Below, in pieces: positions 46,427 to 58,005 of a DNA stretch of 64,000 nucleotides. The stretch is from Lamellibrachia columna (taxonomy: Eukaryota > Annelida > Polychaeta > Sabellida > Siboglinidae). Location of the stretch: the NCBI GenBank assembly GCA_963662155.1, contig OY759269.1:13788642-13852641 (forward strand), written 5' to 3'. The notes below the pieces were generated by a model. It made no database searches. It was not told where the DNA came from and was given only the letters and a program-made list of their open reading frames with translations. Numbering within the stretch: the first letter of the stretch is position 1; each line of letters begins with the position of its first letter. Made by a program: the position numbers and the translations under genes.

Positions 46427-48607
46427 CTACACTCTGTTGGCATAACTGTGGTCAGCAGATTTCCGTGACCTTAACGAGCATAGGTGATCAGTGCGATCTG
46501 CAGGTGACTTTCGATGTCGCCGCCTTCGTTTTATCACTGGCATAGTAGCTGTAGCTGTGGTTGTCATTGCTGATGTCGAGGTAGATGCCCTAGCCACAGT
46601 TGCTCGGCTTGCAGGTTTGGGGTCAAGTCGCCCCTTTCTGTATATGTCTACTTGACGGCGGTTCCTTTTTGTTTCAAAACAGTCTCTCATTCTGTTTAGC
46701 TTTGTACGTCGTCTGTGCAGCTGCACCGAGGGCCGTCTCGAATACGCTCGTTGGTAGACCACGTCATGCTGAATGCGCTTCACTGCCCGAGTAACCCTGC
46801 CACCCTTTGTTATAGGACACTGTACATTTTCCGGTTTTCGTAGCATTGAGATTCCAGCTCCTTAACTGATGCGATCAATTACGGAACACACTCGTACCTG
46901 TGCATTTTTGCTGAAGTTTACATTCTTTGGAAGGGATGCAGAGAATGATCCGATGATCGATTCATTCATGTCCGTGGTTAATCTCTGCCGTGTCATCTGA
47001 CGTGCTGCATTTCCGAGACGCATTTCTATTAACCCTTGAAGTGTTAACCTATCGGCATCTGTCATGTTTAACCGTGTCACACCAATTGCCTCCAAGTGCT
47101 GTGATTTATGCCACCAATTGTTTTGCAGTCCGCCTCGGCATACCACTGCATGTCGGCGGCAATTTTTGCAAGAACCTGCATAGCAGTCTACGGTAGTTTG
47201 AATGATCCGTGGCATCTTACTAGTGATGGTAGTCACTGGAATACGGTGTTTGCACGTTTGTGTAGATCTTCTGGCATCTGGTCTTCACAGACATTCTTCT
47301 ATTTTCTGCTCTGATGATCGCTGTTTCTCCCGGAAACATTCGGGGGGGGGGGGGGAATGAAGCTTTCATGATATGTTTAAATAGTGTCTGACAAAGATGT
47401 GTTGTGTCAGCCCGTCTTTCTGTGGGGACTGCCAGCATAGCATCCTGTACCCCACGAGATGCTGATGCATCTACATCAGTAACCACATATCTGATTGCGA
47501 CATTGTCTTGTGCTAAACTGTGGAATATCTGTTTGCCAATGTCATACTCCGAGATTGGATCCACTGCTCGTAGAGTTACTGAACATCGCTCATAACCAGG
47601 GCATGTGACATTGTGACCTTGACTGCGAAGCATGGATCCTACTTTACAGAGCTTATTCTCTAGACGAAAACCGACAAGTTGGTGTTGATCTGTCTGCCAC
47701 TCTATGGCAGCTCCGATCGCTTGCGATACAGCCTGCCCGGCTCCATAACTGTTTTTAACCGTTGTTGAATTACACCTCACGTCCATGCTTATGTTGATTT
47801 GGGCATTCTCTGGCAGACCACGCAGAATGTTAATTTCATTTGTTTGCTCTCTTTTCTGCTTCAAATTATCCACTGTCGCATAGGCAGTAATAGCGGCAAC
47901 CCTGTCTGTATTTCTCTGCAACCCACATCGGCTTGTGTGTTCGATGCAACCAGAATGTGACATATCTTTGTGATTCCAATAGTCGTATCCTGAAGTCCAA
48001 CGTGGAGTGCCACGTTCGATGTGGCTGGTTTTTAACCACAACTGCCAGTGTCTACTTCATCGTACACTTTGTATATGCCTGACTGATATTCACAGTGGAG
48101 ACAACGTAGTGACCTTTTCCAGCATAAACCGACTTGTTTTTCGTCATGTACTTCAAAGTGTGGAGATGTGCATGTCTTTTTTTGCATGCTATGTAAAACA
48201 TTCATTCCACATTGCCACATTTTTCTGCACGCTTAGCAGACGCATCACAGATACTCCACCAGTCTCTTCTGCTTGAAGGTAGCTGTCTGCTAAATCAGGG
48301 CATTGATCTAGCCGTGGTCGTAGAATCTTCCTATTTCCACATATGCCATCAGCGTCGGGCTTGGTTAGCAGTCCACCAGGCGTTACGTGCACCACTCTTG
48401 AATATTCATCCATATTCAGTCTTCGCAACCACACGCCGCTGTTTTTTCACATGTTTCTGGTGTTGCAGCATTTCGTGATTCCAGGTACGGGTGGCCACGT
48501 TTGAAACCTCGCACATTCTTAATCCCACCAGCGGGTGGCTTACGCTTGCTTTCACTCCCACGCTCACTATTCTCATTTACTGTCTCTTCCATTTTGTAAC
48601 AATGCAC
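46427..48607 (-). pseudogene. Mutator-like transposase, frame-broken
   Basis: Minus-strand pieces in order: GGIKNVRGFKRGHPYLESRN (48520), LADSYLQAEE and MRLLSVQKNVAMWNECF (48300-48190), HDEKQVGLCWKRSLRCLHCE (48150), then ORF 48041-47220 with INILRGLPENAQINISMDV, LVGFRLENKLCKVG, GHNVTCPGYERCSVTLRA, VVTDVDASASRGVQDAM and RMFPGET, then 47236-46862 and 46846-46427. This is a large invertebrate family annotated as Mutator-like transposase domain proteins. At least four frame changes and an in-frame stop near 46860 inactivate it. A 14-G run at 47342-47355 codes its FPPPPR stretch. Confidence 0.75.
47342..47355. repeat. Poly-G run within transposase coding sequence
   Basis: Fourteen G in a row (poly-Pro on the minus strand). 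Length error here would shift the frame. Confidence 0.9.
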
Positions 48608-49364
48608 GGTAATCCAGGCAAAATTACAGTTGAACGTGACAAACTGTTATTTGACATCACAGAACTCTTACCAGTCAGAAAGCCCAAATGACAGTGACAG
48701 AACATCATTTATATCAATCTCAGCCAATGACATTGGAGTATAATGACTTATTGGTAAGTTTTTGTTTACTTCAGCTAATTAGACACATGAGCCTAATGTG
48801 AGAAACCTCCTGAAGGAGTACACCCTCCTGTGGCTTGGGAAAATCGTGGACAGAGCAGCATGCTATCTGATAAGGTCTACTGACTCGCTGGAGGTGATCC
48901 ATCAGGCAAGTGCCTTTGTCATTGCAAGTTTGCTAATTAGGTTCTATAATGTTATGCAACAGAACTAGTTGAGTAGTCTGGCCTTGATGGAATTCACACT
49001 TTAAGGTGAATCTTGTGTATATTTACATCTGTGTAATAGGGCAGGAGGTAAAAAAATTAATATAATTTTCAGTGTAAAAAAAAACCTGGCTGAATACAAT
49101 GTGCTTACAGAACATATGCTAGGCTTTCTGAAACATGGTGTTAAAAATCCATAAATGCTAGCTGAGAAAGTGTGTACCTTCAAGAGTTACACATTAAAGC
49201 GGCTATCATGGGTATGCACTGCCCAGTGGGGTGGTACTGTTGAAATGTGTCTAAAAACCAAACATATGGACATATGTAATAATTTGTTTGGCTGAGTGCA
49301 TGATACCTGTGTGTCTCTAAAATATGTTAAATTACATTTGTTTGCAAACTTTGTGATGTATATT
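48608..49364. other. Upstream flank of the Mutator-like element
   Basis: AT-rich, no domain-bearing ORF. Possible element 5' end; no terminal inverted repeat was identified by eye. Confidence 0.4.
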
Positions 49365-49822
49365 TGGGGTCATGCCTCAGTTACACTTCCTGGTGTGTTA
49401 CGAATGTAGGGCACAGTAATTTTAGGTATTTGTAAAAAAAAATTAAATCATATCATCTTACATAACTGCATTTGAGCAGGCACATTCGCAAGTTTGCTGG
49501 TAGAACCTGTTGACAGTGTAACTGAGGACTTTTAAATGATTTCAATAGGCGGAAGGATTTTTTGAAAAAAAATTCACAAGGCACGTGTGCGTAATAATTC
49601 ATGCAGAAATTGGTAAACATTGACGGGCATGACACGTTCAGCTATTTTAAAAGAGTTAGAAATGATTAATTTTGCCAAACCCGATCTGATGAGGTTAATG
49701 AAATGATGATAACGGCAAGTAAGAAATTTCAAATTTCAAATTTTTGGTGGTCAAGTTTTCTTATAATGATGCAAAACGTTAACATGGCCACCAATGGGAA
49801 ATGTAATGTATGCTGAACCCAC
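49365..49822 (+). repeat. Direct repeat, right copy
   Basis: Second, deletion-bearing copy of 45090-45720. It stops at ATGCTGAACCCA, a few codons into the region that leads to the nuclease ORF in the left copy; no nuclease sequence follows. Confidence 0.75.
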
Positions 49823-50830
49823 CAGGACCGCTCTGTTGAGCGCCTCCTGCCGACCAATTTTGGCGCTGGCAGCTTCCCTAGTGACCAACGTGGAACTATT
49901 TTACGTAAAAACCAACATCCCAAAACACTTGGCGGACCTTCCAGTTGCGCATGTTCAACGTGACTTCCTGTAATTTGCGTGTTAAAAACGTCAATTATCG
50001 CCCAGCGTGTTTATCAGCAACCACCCGCTTCCCGAAGTGGCGACATGTAGGACACAGCGTGTGAACTAATTTGCAGCGCCTCTATTGACCAAAAACACAT
50101 TTAATGCGGAATGCGGTGCCCAGTGCCACTTCATTTTTGCGCATACGCAACGCGGTGACTGCATTTCCGGCATTATGGCAGTTATGTGACAACAAATAAT
50201 TGCACCAAGGCCTGTTTATTATCAAACAGTCCCAAAGCCAAAGGGACTTTACTAAAATCTTGAACTTTAGTAAAAACTAAAATTGAGTGCAAACAAATTG
50301 TTAGAAAGCTGTTTGTTGTTCCAAAAAATAATTATATAACTAAACTGCCTCTACCGAGAAGAGATAAACTAAAACGGAATTTTCTAGAATGTCATTCCAC
50401 CAACTCTGATTTGGTGCTTTAACTGGTCGGCTACAACAGTTCCCATGGACAGACAAGCATAATTCGCAAGCCTGATGCTATTTTTAGACACTGTGAAACA
50501 ATGTAACAACATAGACACAGCAGGTGTTCACGTTAGGACATCAGCAACCGGTTTAATATTCGGGTTTGGTAGACTCGTCATTTGAAACTATGTTATACAA
50601 CTTGATACTGTTTTTTTCTCCATAGTACCATGTGACCGAACAGTGACGCTGGTCAACAACTACCTTTCCGTCATTTTATCGTTCATGTTAAGTAATAAGG
50701 AAATGCATCCAATTGTTTAATTTACTGCTTAGTGACTTTGCAGTATGTGTGTGTGTATATCATTTATTCGTACACAATAGTTTAGGTAATGTAATATCTT
50801 AAAAGTAATTTACTTATGGTTTGTTGTTTC
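49823..50830. other. Unassigned region
   Basis: No coding domain recognised. A (GT)n stretch occurs near 50743. An intron acceptor (gtttcaacag) is present at about 50835. Confidence 0.4.
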
Positions 50831-51041
50831 AACAGAAAGAGTCGAAGCCAACGGCAGAGGTTGCGGCCCTACAGGGAACAACGCTAGCAGCATCGACACC
50901 GTCCCAGGCACGGCCACCACTGAAAGCTGCGGCTGTGAAAGCGGTCCCGTGAGCGGTGCCGATGCGGCCACCACCACCGATGGAGACAGCGGGACTGGCA
51001 CCGAAGAAACGCAAGACCACTCGGCCGTTGGCGACGTGTGA
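50831..51041 (+). CDS. Possible exon, low-complexity Gly/Thr/Ala-rich
   Basis: GC-rich 210-bp block unlike its AT-rich surroundings. One frame is open from about 50837 to a TGA at 51039 and reads GRGCGPTGNNASSIDTVPG, then TTESCGCESGPVSG and DGDSGTGTEETQDH. An acceptor-like site precedes it. No family is recognised, and other frames are open too. Confidence 0.3.
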
Positions 51042-51439
51042 GCAGTGTGGTAGTTGACATTTTTGTAGAGGAGTAGGAACTCGACGTTGATGGTGAGTGA
51101 ATAAATTGTTTAATTCAGCTAATTACTCACCAAATGTACACCTTGTTTTTCCTATCCATATACTTCCAATAGGACTGCCAACACGTCTTTCTTCCAACAT
51201 GGCCGCTCCACTTCCTGCTTTCCAAAACAGCCGTCCCCACACGTTGCTTTCCAAAACTGAATGTACTTTTGTAGAAAAGCCTATTCTGCATTGTATTTAA
51301 CGTGTATGCTAATCACGTCCCTAGCGACTATATATGTACAAGATTGACCCATATAAGAAGAGCCCCTATAGTGAGTACGAACAAATTACATTATTTCAAT
51401 ACTAAACAGAAGAAAGGTAAACATTGTCACAAAACCAAA

Positions 51440-51915
51440 GAGGGCGAAGAAAGCATGTCTACCTTTCGCAAAGGACAAACATGTCGATCCGGACGCGAGC
51501 AGACCAGGAACAGGTTACACAGACATCGACAGCGGCATGCAAGATGAACGGGACATACGAGACACGGTCGTGGAAGATGACAACCAAAATTAACATCATG
51601 CGGATCTCCACATCCACACAGACGAGTATGTAGTTGTTCCATACGCTGAAGAAAAAAACAGTCGTTCATTACATCGGCTTGGTGTTGGATGAGGAAGATG
51701 AGGACGGAGACATTGTTCGCTTCTTAACTGAATACACACAAGATAGACAATGCTTACGTAGATCCGGTTGTCGAGGATATCAATGGTCTGCCTGTAACGT
51801 CAGTAAAGGTAGTGCTTCCAACACCGGTAGATGAGCAATGTCCTACCAAGAGAACTACAGGAATTAAGCGGTTTCCTGTAAACCTGGAACACTACCATAT
51901 CAAGAAAGAGATGTG
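51440..51915 (+). pseudogene. Frame-broken C-terminal exon of a repeated protein
   Basis: Pieces: a run containing DEYVVVPYAEEK near 51628, VVHYIGLVLDEEDEDGDIVR at 51660, then AYVDPVVEDINGLPVTSVKV and a terminal FPVNLEHYHIKKEM with TGA near 51913. The YVVVxY...HYIGxV...VRF arrangement resembles the C-terminal module of transposon-associated hypothetical proteins in invertebrates. At least two frame changes. A diverged duplicate of the last part lies at 52030-52195. Confidence 0.4.
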
Positions 51916-52195
51916 ACGATAAGCTAATACATAGTTTGCAGGTACCTTGAGGTAATTAAACATAACTTAGAACATTGGTATTAATTGCAAACATTTGTTA
52001 TCCCCCCTCAGAATGAGGAGTTATGGCTAGCAAACCTGGTGTCGAGACCATCCTTTCTGTGCCAGTATTGGCAATGTAGTGTTTCTAAAACCGGTGAGAA
52101 TTACAGGAATTAAGCGGTTTAGGTTAACCTGAAAAACTACAATAAAACCTAGGAAGATACGTGACAATAAATATGTTGTAGGAAGCTGGTCGTGA

Positions 52196-52700
52196 ATAAA
52201 TGTGTCACTTAATTTTACATAATTGGCAATAATTGTAAACATTCGTTGAGACAGATTTTTCTCAAGAAGCGGAATTATGCGTAACATGCCTGTGCAGTAA
52301 ATGCATGAATGTAATATTTTAATATAAGGTATGTTAAATAACGTGCAGAATATGTACCATACGTTTATGGTAGTAATATGTTCAACTCATTATTCTGTTT
52401 TAAATGTAAAATTGGTATTCTGGCTCAAGGCACCCTTTGAGCCACTACAGATGCTTCCACTAATTTGCATATACTTTGAATTTGGCAAATCCCAGCCCGG
52501 TTAATTTCTAGACCCTCTTAGAGGACATTCATATGTGTACGACAGAGCAATTCTCATGTTAAAACATACATACGTTTTTGTTTTATAGCTAAAAATGTGA
52601 AACGTGGCTCATAGGTCCCAACCTTCCCCTACGCAGTCCCCAGGGGCGGCAGCACTAGCTGGGGCCTTTCGCGTCGTCAGCCAACTGAATCCCGGTTAGC
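52196..52700. other. Unassigned spacer
   Basis: No gene recognised. Confidence 0.4.
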
Positions 52701-52710
52701 TGGCTCACCC

Positions 52711-52718
52711 TATATAAA
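52711..52718 (+). promoter_or_regulatory. Possible TATA box
   Basis: TATATAAA sits in a locally GC/C-rich stretch and is followed about 30 bp later by a plausible leader with CA-rich sequence. No convincing downstream coding exon is found, so it may be an LTR or pseudogene promoter. Confidence 0.35.
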
Positions 52719-53253
52719 CCCACCCCACCCCCAACGAACTGAACAGAACGACTGACGCAATACCATTGACCGTCCGTCGGCAGCCAGTCACACCCCTGCG
52801 CACAAGACACACACCGCGATACACATCCACAGTGCAGTAAGCACCAATCAACTACGTACTTCCACCTGTACTGGCAAGAAGTAGAAGGGGCACGTTGTTT
52901 AAAAAATGTGGTCCCTTTTGAGATTTGCGCTCTTGGGGAAAGTATTTCCGAATACGGTTCCAAAACAGAGAAAAAAATGTGTCCGTCCGTCCACACTGTT
53001 TATGTGTTCATCTTTTTTCAGATGAACAGTTTATATATTCAACTACACAAGGGGAGTGTGAAATTGAAGAGCGACAGTGGTGAGCAGAAATACGGTGTAT
53101 TTTTCAAAATATAGAACAGTTACTGTCGATCAATAATTGACCATAGAAGTTAATAAATGTGTTAGATATTTAATCTATTACATATTTTGATGAACACAAA
53201 TAGAAACAGTCATATTTGTCAATCAATGAAAGAGAAACAAAACAGTTTTTCTT

Positions 53254-53571
53254 ATGTGCAGTTTCACCACGTCGATTTACATATGTAGACGCGATGAATT
53301 GCTTCGTTATTTCAATCGTTCCCTGCCACCTCGCGAACCGACGACAGGAATCGAGAAGGTAACTTCACTCCTTCCTTTCTACGCCCGAGTTTCGTGTAAC
53401 AAGATAGGACAGATAAGTCACGGAACAATAGTGAATGAAATTCAGAATGAATTAATCGAAGTCAAACAGTTCAGAGCAGGGGGAGAGTCATATCGGGGAT
53501 TGCTGACGTGGTTTGACATGAAAATCCATAATGAAAATCCAGTAATTTTGGCAATGCCAAAACGTCATTGA
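53254..53571 (+). CDS. Hypothetical 105-codon ORF
   Basis: Open ORF preceded by an acceptor-like sequence (cttatgtgcag). It contains EIQNELIEVKQFRAGGESYR and GLLTWFDMKIHNENPV. No family recognised. It lies 130 bp upstream of, and in the same direction as, a transposase-like fragment and may be part of the same element. Confidence 0.3.
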   Translation: MCSFTTSIYICRRDELLRYFNRSLPPREPTTGIEKVTSLLPFYARVSCNKIGQISHGTIVNEIQNELIEVKQFRAGGESYRGLLTWFDMKIHNENPVILAMPKRH

Positions 53572-53689
53572 TGAACATTCGGAAACACTCCTTGTAGATA
53601 TTGTCAGACCAGGTTTATAAAAGGAAACTAAATCAGGCTACTCAAACTGAAAGCACAACAATACAAAAGGTGTAAGAAGTGGTGCAAGA

Positions 53690-53905
53690 AAAAGGTCACT
53701 CTGTCTGAAATCATCACCTTCGATTTCTTGCAGAACGTTCCATTCCCACGTATTCATATCTCTGAAATGCTTTATATGAGGCAGGTGTGGTTATATGTAT
53801 TCAGCATCAATATATTTTCATATGAGAAAGCATTCCAATACACGTATGATGAGGTAACTACAAGGAAAAGCTCAAATGCCACAAGGCGGAGAGAATGTAG
53901 TGGCT
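53690..53905 (+). mobile_element. RNase-H-like transposase fragment
   Basis: Reads EIITFDFLQNVPFPRIHISE, MLYMRQVWLYVF and YTYDEVTTRKSSNA. It resembles a widespread invertebrate hypothetical protein (FD.QQ.LPLP....FYxRQLWVYNF....YDE...KG) with a likely RNase H-like fold. Only about 70 codons are preserved. Confidence 0.5.
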
Positions 53906-54164
53906 GTCACTCGGCATCTCTGTCAGATAGCGGCTGCCGATTGGCCGCTAGTACATATAAAAGACGGACAAAGGCTGGATGATCATCTGTGCCCTATATG
54001 AAGTGTCTGCCGCTTGTCATTGCCGACATCGGGACCTATGGACATAGGAACGTACGAGAGATGCAGTGAACTTCTAACGTGAGTGTCATTATGCTATTTA
54101 GCCTGTTTAACAACAATCTACACAGTATGTACCACGGAGATGCTCTGCTCAATACCATGCTACC

Positions 54165-54370
54165 TCTTCTAGTAGTGTGAAGATCCACCAGGGCACATCT
54201 CACTACACAGCAGCTGCGGCAATTACATCCTCAAACACTGCTTCTCGTCATAAGAGGACATTCTTACCCACATCCGAGGGCCTCTGGAATGAACTCCCAG
54301 AGGAAAGAGTTGCAATCAGGGAGGTTGCATGCTAGCGAAATAGAACAATTCTTCTTAATATTACACTTAT
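54165..54370 (+). mobile_element. LINE C-terminal relic
   Basis: Contains ASRHKRTFLPTSEGLWNELP followed by EERV, matching the WN-x-LP ending of LINE ORF2. Followed by T-rich sequence. Confidence 0.5.
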
Positions 54371-54439
54371 AAACTAAGGCACCTTTTGTATAACGGCCCA
54401 CAAGTCAAAAAATACCTTGTCTGATTATTTTGAAACGTA

Positions 54440-54740
54440 CCAGCCCGTCAGTGTGACGACGGGTTTGCTCTCAAGGCTGACATGATGGGTCAAAGTAAGC
54501 ACCAACCTGACTTTCTGCACCATTGCTGAAAAGCCAACCTGGTTAACCCTCTTTCTAATTACAACAGTTCATGTTTTGTGGAAGAAAATATAGTGAGTTA
54601 CTTAAGCATGCCTCAGCTACAGCGCAGTGGTTTATGGGTCGTATAAAACCCGTTCGATTTGATCTGAACAGCCACACCCACTGTGAACTAGTGTGATGAC
54701 AGGTTTGCTCTCAATGATGACAACAAGACGTGTCAAAGTA
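54440..54740 (+). other. Cysteine-module gene remnants (type alpha, two pieces)
   Basis: Two partial copies of the alpha exon end at about 54445-54497 (DDGFALKAD) and 54693-54738, each followed by a GTAAG donor. A short tRNA-like head (GCGCAGTGG...GTTCGATTT) at 54607-54665 lies between them and recurs at 62980-63035. Confidence 0.45.
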
Positions 54741-54894
54741 AGTATCTATGTGCATGAAAAATGCTTCTGAATATTACATTTTAAAACTAAAGCACAACAG
54801 ATATATACGCCAGGCTTGATGGTATGTATACTAACCTGTTTCCACAGAATGATATTCAAAAAGACACACATTGAAATGTTTTAGATTGTCCTGC

Positions 54895-55085
54895 CACCTG
54901 GAATAGTTGTGTCATCAAGAACGGTGCGACTCAGAGCAAAGCAACTGGATGCGACCAGGGCCACAAGCTAACACTGGCCATGCAGCCAATGGCCAGTATT
55001 TTTGCAGTTGGGCCAGTTGCATTCATTTTGTGTTTTATCAATACAAAAGTGTTAACGTGGTTCTTATGGCTTTTATATAAAAAAA
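54895..55085 (+). pseudogene. Cysteine-module terminal exon (type delta), first copy
   Basis: Acceptor ttttag, then a frame with NSCVIKNGATQSKATGCDQG and HKLTLAMQPMASIFAVG. Same exon as 63134-63285, but a Cys has moved or been lost and the stop plus polyA signal are not kept. Confidence 0.55.
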
Positions 55086-55479
55086 TTCCCCAGCCCAATA
55101 TCAGGGCTAGTAGAATATTGGTCGGGCGGATAGGTTTTGAAACCTACCAGCCCGATGTATCCAAAAATGTTTGGCTACGTGTGCAAAAAGGTATGAGTGC
55201 AACGACGCAGACGACAGTGGCGACGCCTGGGTCTACTCCATGATTGCTCGCAAGCGTGGTGTTTGTTCATGCAGCGCAATATTAGGGCTGGTAGATTATT
55301 GGCTGGGCTGATAGAAGTTAAAAGCTGGTACATAACATTTTTAGTTTTCACATTTGAATGCGATACTAGCATCGCGTACAACGGTGCATATCGCACGTGT
55401 CACAGTGAGTCAAACATCCCTTCATTAACATAATGAGGACTATGCATCAAATACAAATGCATTATTCATTGAATGTGTG

Positions 55480-55870
55480 TTTGTTAAATAATCATATGCG
55501 GCAGCATAATTATGAATGCATACATATTCGTATACATTATATTGAGTAAGCTAGTAGTAGGCTATGGTCGAGAGGATCCATGAATTAACACTGCAGACAA
55601 CGATGTCACTGTTTATTTATAGTGCTCATGGTCAGAGGCGAAGTCAGGGATAGTGAGGGAAGTAAAAGATCCCACACACGGAAACGGAAAAGCTCACGCA
55701 CAGAGCCAATGGTTTCAGGTTACACATTAACTACTGCCAGAAAATGTGCTCTGATAACGAAGTAAGCGCTTTGTCTAGGCAGATACCGGCGATACATACA
55801 ACCAAACATTTTTATTTTGTATTCCAGCTGACGTCAGTATGAACTCTTGCAGCCAGTATGGTGATTAATA
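55480..55870 (+). repeat. Dispersed ~300-bp repeat ending GCGnTATATA, copy 1
   Basis: Related copies: 57700-58005, 60420-60695, 63540-63925 and a 3' end at 56905-57012. The 3' part is AGTAAGCGCTTTGTCT...CAGATATCGGCGCTATATAC. Copies 1, 3 and 4 are followed by the alpha-exon leader (ATGAAnTCTTGCAGCCAnTA), so the repeat was duplicated with the gene or seeded the duplications. Confidence 0.7.
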
Positions 55871-56169
55871 GCTACCTCTGCCGGCTTCTCTATACACCTC
55901 TGTCAACTTCTCGATACTATGCACATTTTGTGAAAAAAATATATTTTTTTCATGCAGGGTACTAGTGTATCACTGTATACATTATACATTTGATAGGTGA
56001 ATGATGTGCGCCTACATGGCAGCCTTTTAAATGTGTTTCTACACGTCACACTGTGCCATGAAGGTACATTGAACAAGGAGTGAACATCATTTTAGAGAAA
56101 TACTACTCACCACGCAATCGAAGTGGACATAGTATCTACACAAAGCGTGATGATTTGATTCCTATGAAA
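55871..56169. other. Spacer before LINE
   Basis: T-rich and AT-rich; no gene recognised. Confidence 0.4.
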
Positions 56170-56904
56170 CTTTCTTGCAATCCTCAAACTTGCCCGACTA
56201 CACAAGTCTTGTTGTGCCTGATGAATGCAAGATCCGTTTGCAATAAAACGACGGACATTTTGGACCACATTCATGAACACAATTTAGACATTGTGAAACC
56301 TGGCTTTCTAACAAAGACGTTGACCTTCCTATGATCAGAGCTTTTACACCACCTGGCTAGACTTATCGACCATCCAAGATCTAGTCGTCGCGGTGGCGGC
56401 ATTGGGATACTGCATAAGGATTCAATCAAAGCAACAGCTGTGAACACGTTCAATGATATTAGCTCTTTTGAAGCCATGAGCTTAAAATTAACATCTCATG
56501 GAAAAGCATCATTTTGCACGTTGTCTATCGATCACCACCAACTAGGAAGAACGGATCATCGGTTGCTGACTTTTTCCACGAGTTTGCAGATATTCTGGAC
56601 ATATATACAACACTGCCAGATGAGCTTGTCATAGTTGGTGATTTTAATATAGACTATGATGTTCCTGATGATATGCGCGTGAGACGTTTCGGTGACATGC
56701 TGCACGGTCATGGTATGACGCAGCATGTCCAACAGCAGTCACATCAAGACGGCCACATTCTAGACCTAGTAATAGACCGTGCGAATTCCTGTGTGGCTGA
56801 CACAGTGGTTGCCGATTTGATTTCAGTCCACCATGCAATGCACTGCCACCTTGCCATGCGCAAGCCGCCGTTTAAACGCGAAGAGGACATATTGCAACGT
56901 AAAG
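56170..56904 (+). mobile_element. LINE endonuclease domain, frame-broken
   Basis: LLCLMNARSVCNKTTDILDH (EN start), then RRGGGIGILHKDSIKATAV, then in ORF 56514-56912 VYRSPPTRKNGSSVADFF, ELVIVGDFNIDYDVPDD and GHILDLVIDR ... SVHHAMHCHLAM. This is a CR1/L2-type EN domain with nearly all landmark blocks and about two frame changes. Confidence 0.75.
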
Positions 56905-57012
56905 CTGATTAACCCATTGTCATTTTCGTCGTACATTATTACCTCTGACCTACTTAAAACGTGATAATGGAGTAAGCGCTTTATCTTGGCAGATATCGGC
57001 GCTATATACGCA
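56905..57012 (+). repeat. GCGCTATATA-tail repeat between EN and RT parts
   Basis: AGTAAGCGCTTTATCTTGG ... GGCGCTATATACGC. It interrupts the LINE exactly where most of the RT is missing. Confidence 0.65.
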
Positions 57013-57690
57013 GGGCTCTGTGCACGTCGACATGGAATCAACATACTATATTCTGACGACACTCAACTCAACATCGCATTCAGACACAACCCAGGTCTTC
57101 GTCGATGATATCCTAGGTATGAAGAGCCATGTACAGCATGTGTGTCGCATGGCATGTTACCATCTCCACAGTATTGGCAGAATTCGAAATCTTCTGGATC
57201 GGAAAACCAGAGATGATGCTACATGCTTACGTGATATCTCGCCTTGACAATGGAAATGGTCTGCTCTACGGAATTTCAAACCATCTTCTCACCAGGCTCC
57301 AGAGAGTGCAAAATGCTTCAGCCCGTCTCATAAACAATAACCAAGAGACGCGATCACATCACACCTATTCTGGTCGACCTTCACTGGCTGCCCATGAAAA
57401 AACGCATCGTGTATAAACTACTCATGCTCACGTTTCGCAGCCTACACGGTCTGGCTGTGTCATACCTGACGGACCTGTTGACGCGGCACCATCCCACTCG
57501 CACACTACGCTCCGCTGACGCTCACCTGCTGGAAGTCCCGCGCAGCACGCTATGTACTCAAGGCGACAGAGCATTCTCACAAGCAGCACCGCACCTGGAA
57601 CAATCTGCTTCTTGCCATGAGTGCTGCAGGCTGCCATAACAGCTTCAAGAAGCAGCTTCATACTAAACTTGCATTTTCTCTTTAAATAAC
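57013..57690 (+). mobile_element. LINE reverse transcriptase C-terminal half
   Basis: ILYSDDTQLNIAFRHNPGL holds the catalytic box (YSDD at 57048-57059). Then RLQRVQNASARLINNNQE, LHWLPMKKR, VYKLLMLTFRSLHGLAVSYL, RTLRSADAHLLEVPRS and GDRAFSQAAPHLWNNLL, with the stop shortly after. Order and motifs fit CR1/L2-type ORF2. Frame changes occur at about 57100, 57390 and 57597. Confidence 0.75.
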
Positions 57691-57699
57691 ATTTAAATA

Positions 57700-58005
57700 A
57701 TTGGTATGTATATATGCGTATACATTATGTTGAGTAAGCTATTAGAACGTTATGGTCAAGAGGCATCTATCATCATCATCTCAGCCATTGTCACGCAGTG
57801 AACTAAGGATGAAGATCAAGCAGACACATAATCCGGAAGACATCAATACCAAAAAACATAGTAAGTCGTATGCCAGGGGAAATGGAAAACCTCAATCACA
57901 GAGCCAATGGTCACAGGCCACATATTAACTACTGCCAGAAAATGTGCTCTGATATTGACGTAAGTGCTTTGTCTATGCAGATATCAGCGTTATATACCAC
58001 CATAC
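57700..58005 (+). repeat. Dispersed ~300-bp repeat, copy 2
   Basis: See 55480. This copy ends AGTGCTTTGTCTATGCAG...GCGTTATATACC and is not followed by an alpha-exon leader. Confidence 0.65.

Noticed and set aside
52655..52996. 113-codon minus ORF near the possible TATA box
   Set aside because: No domain and opposite to the putative promoter direction; treated as chance.
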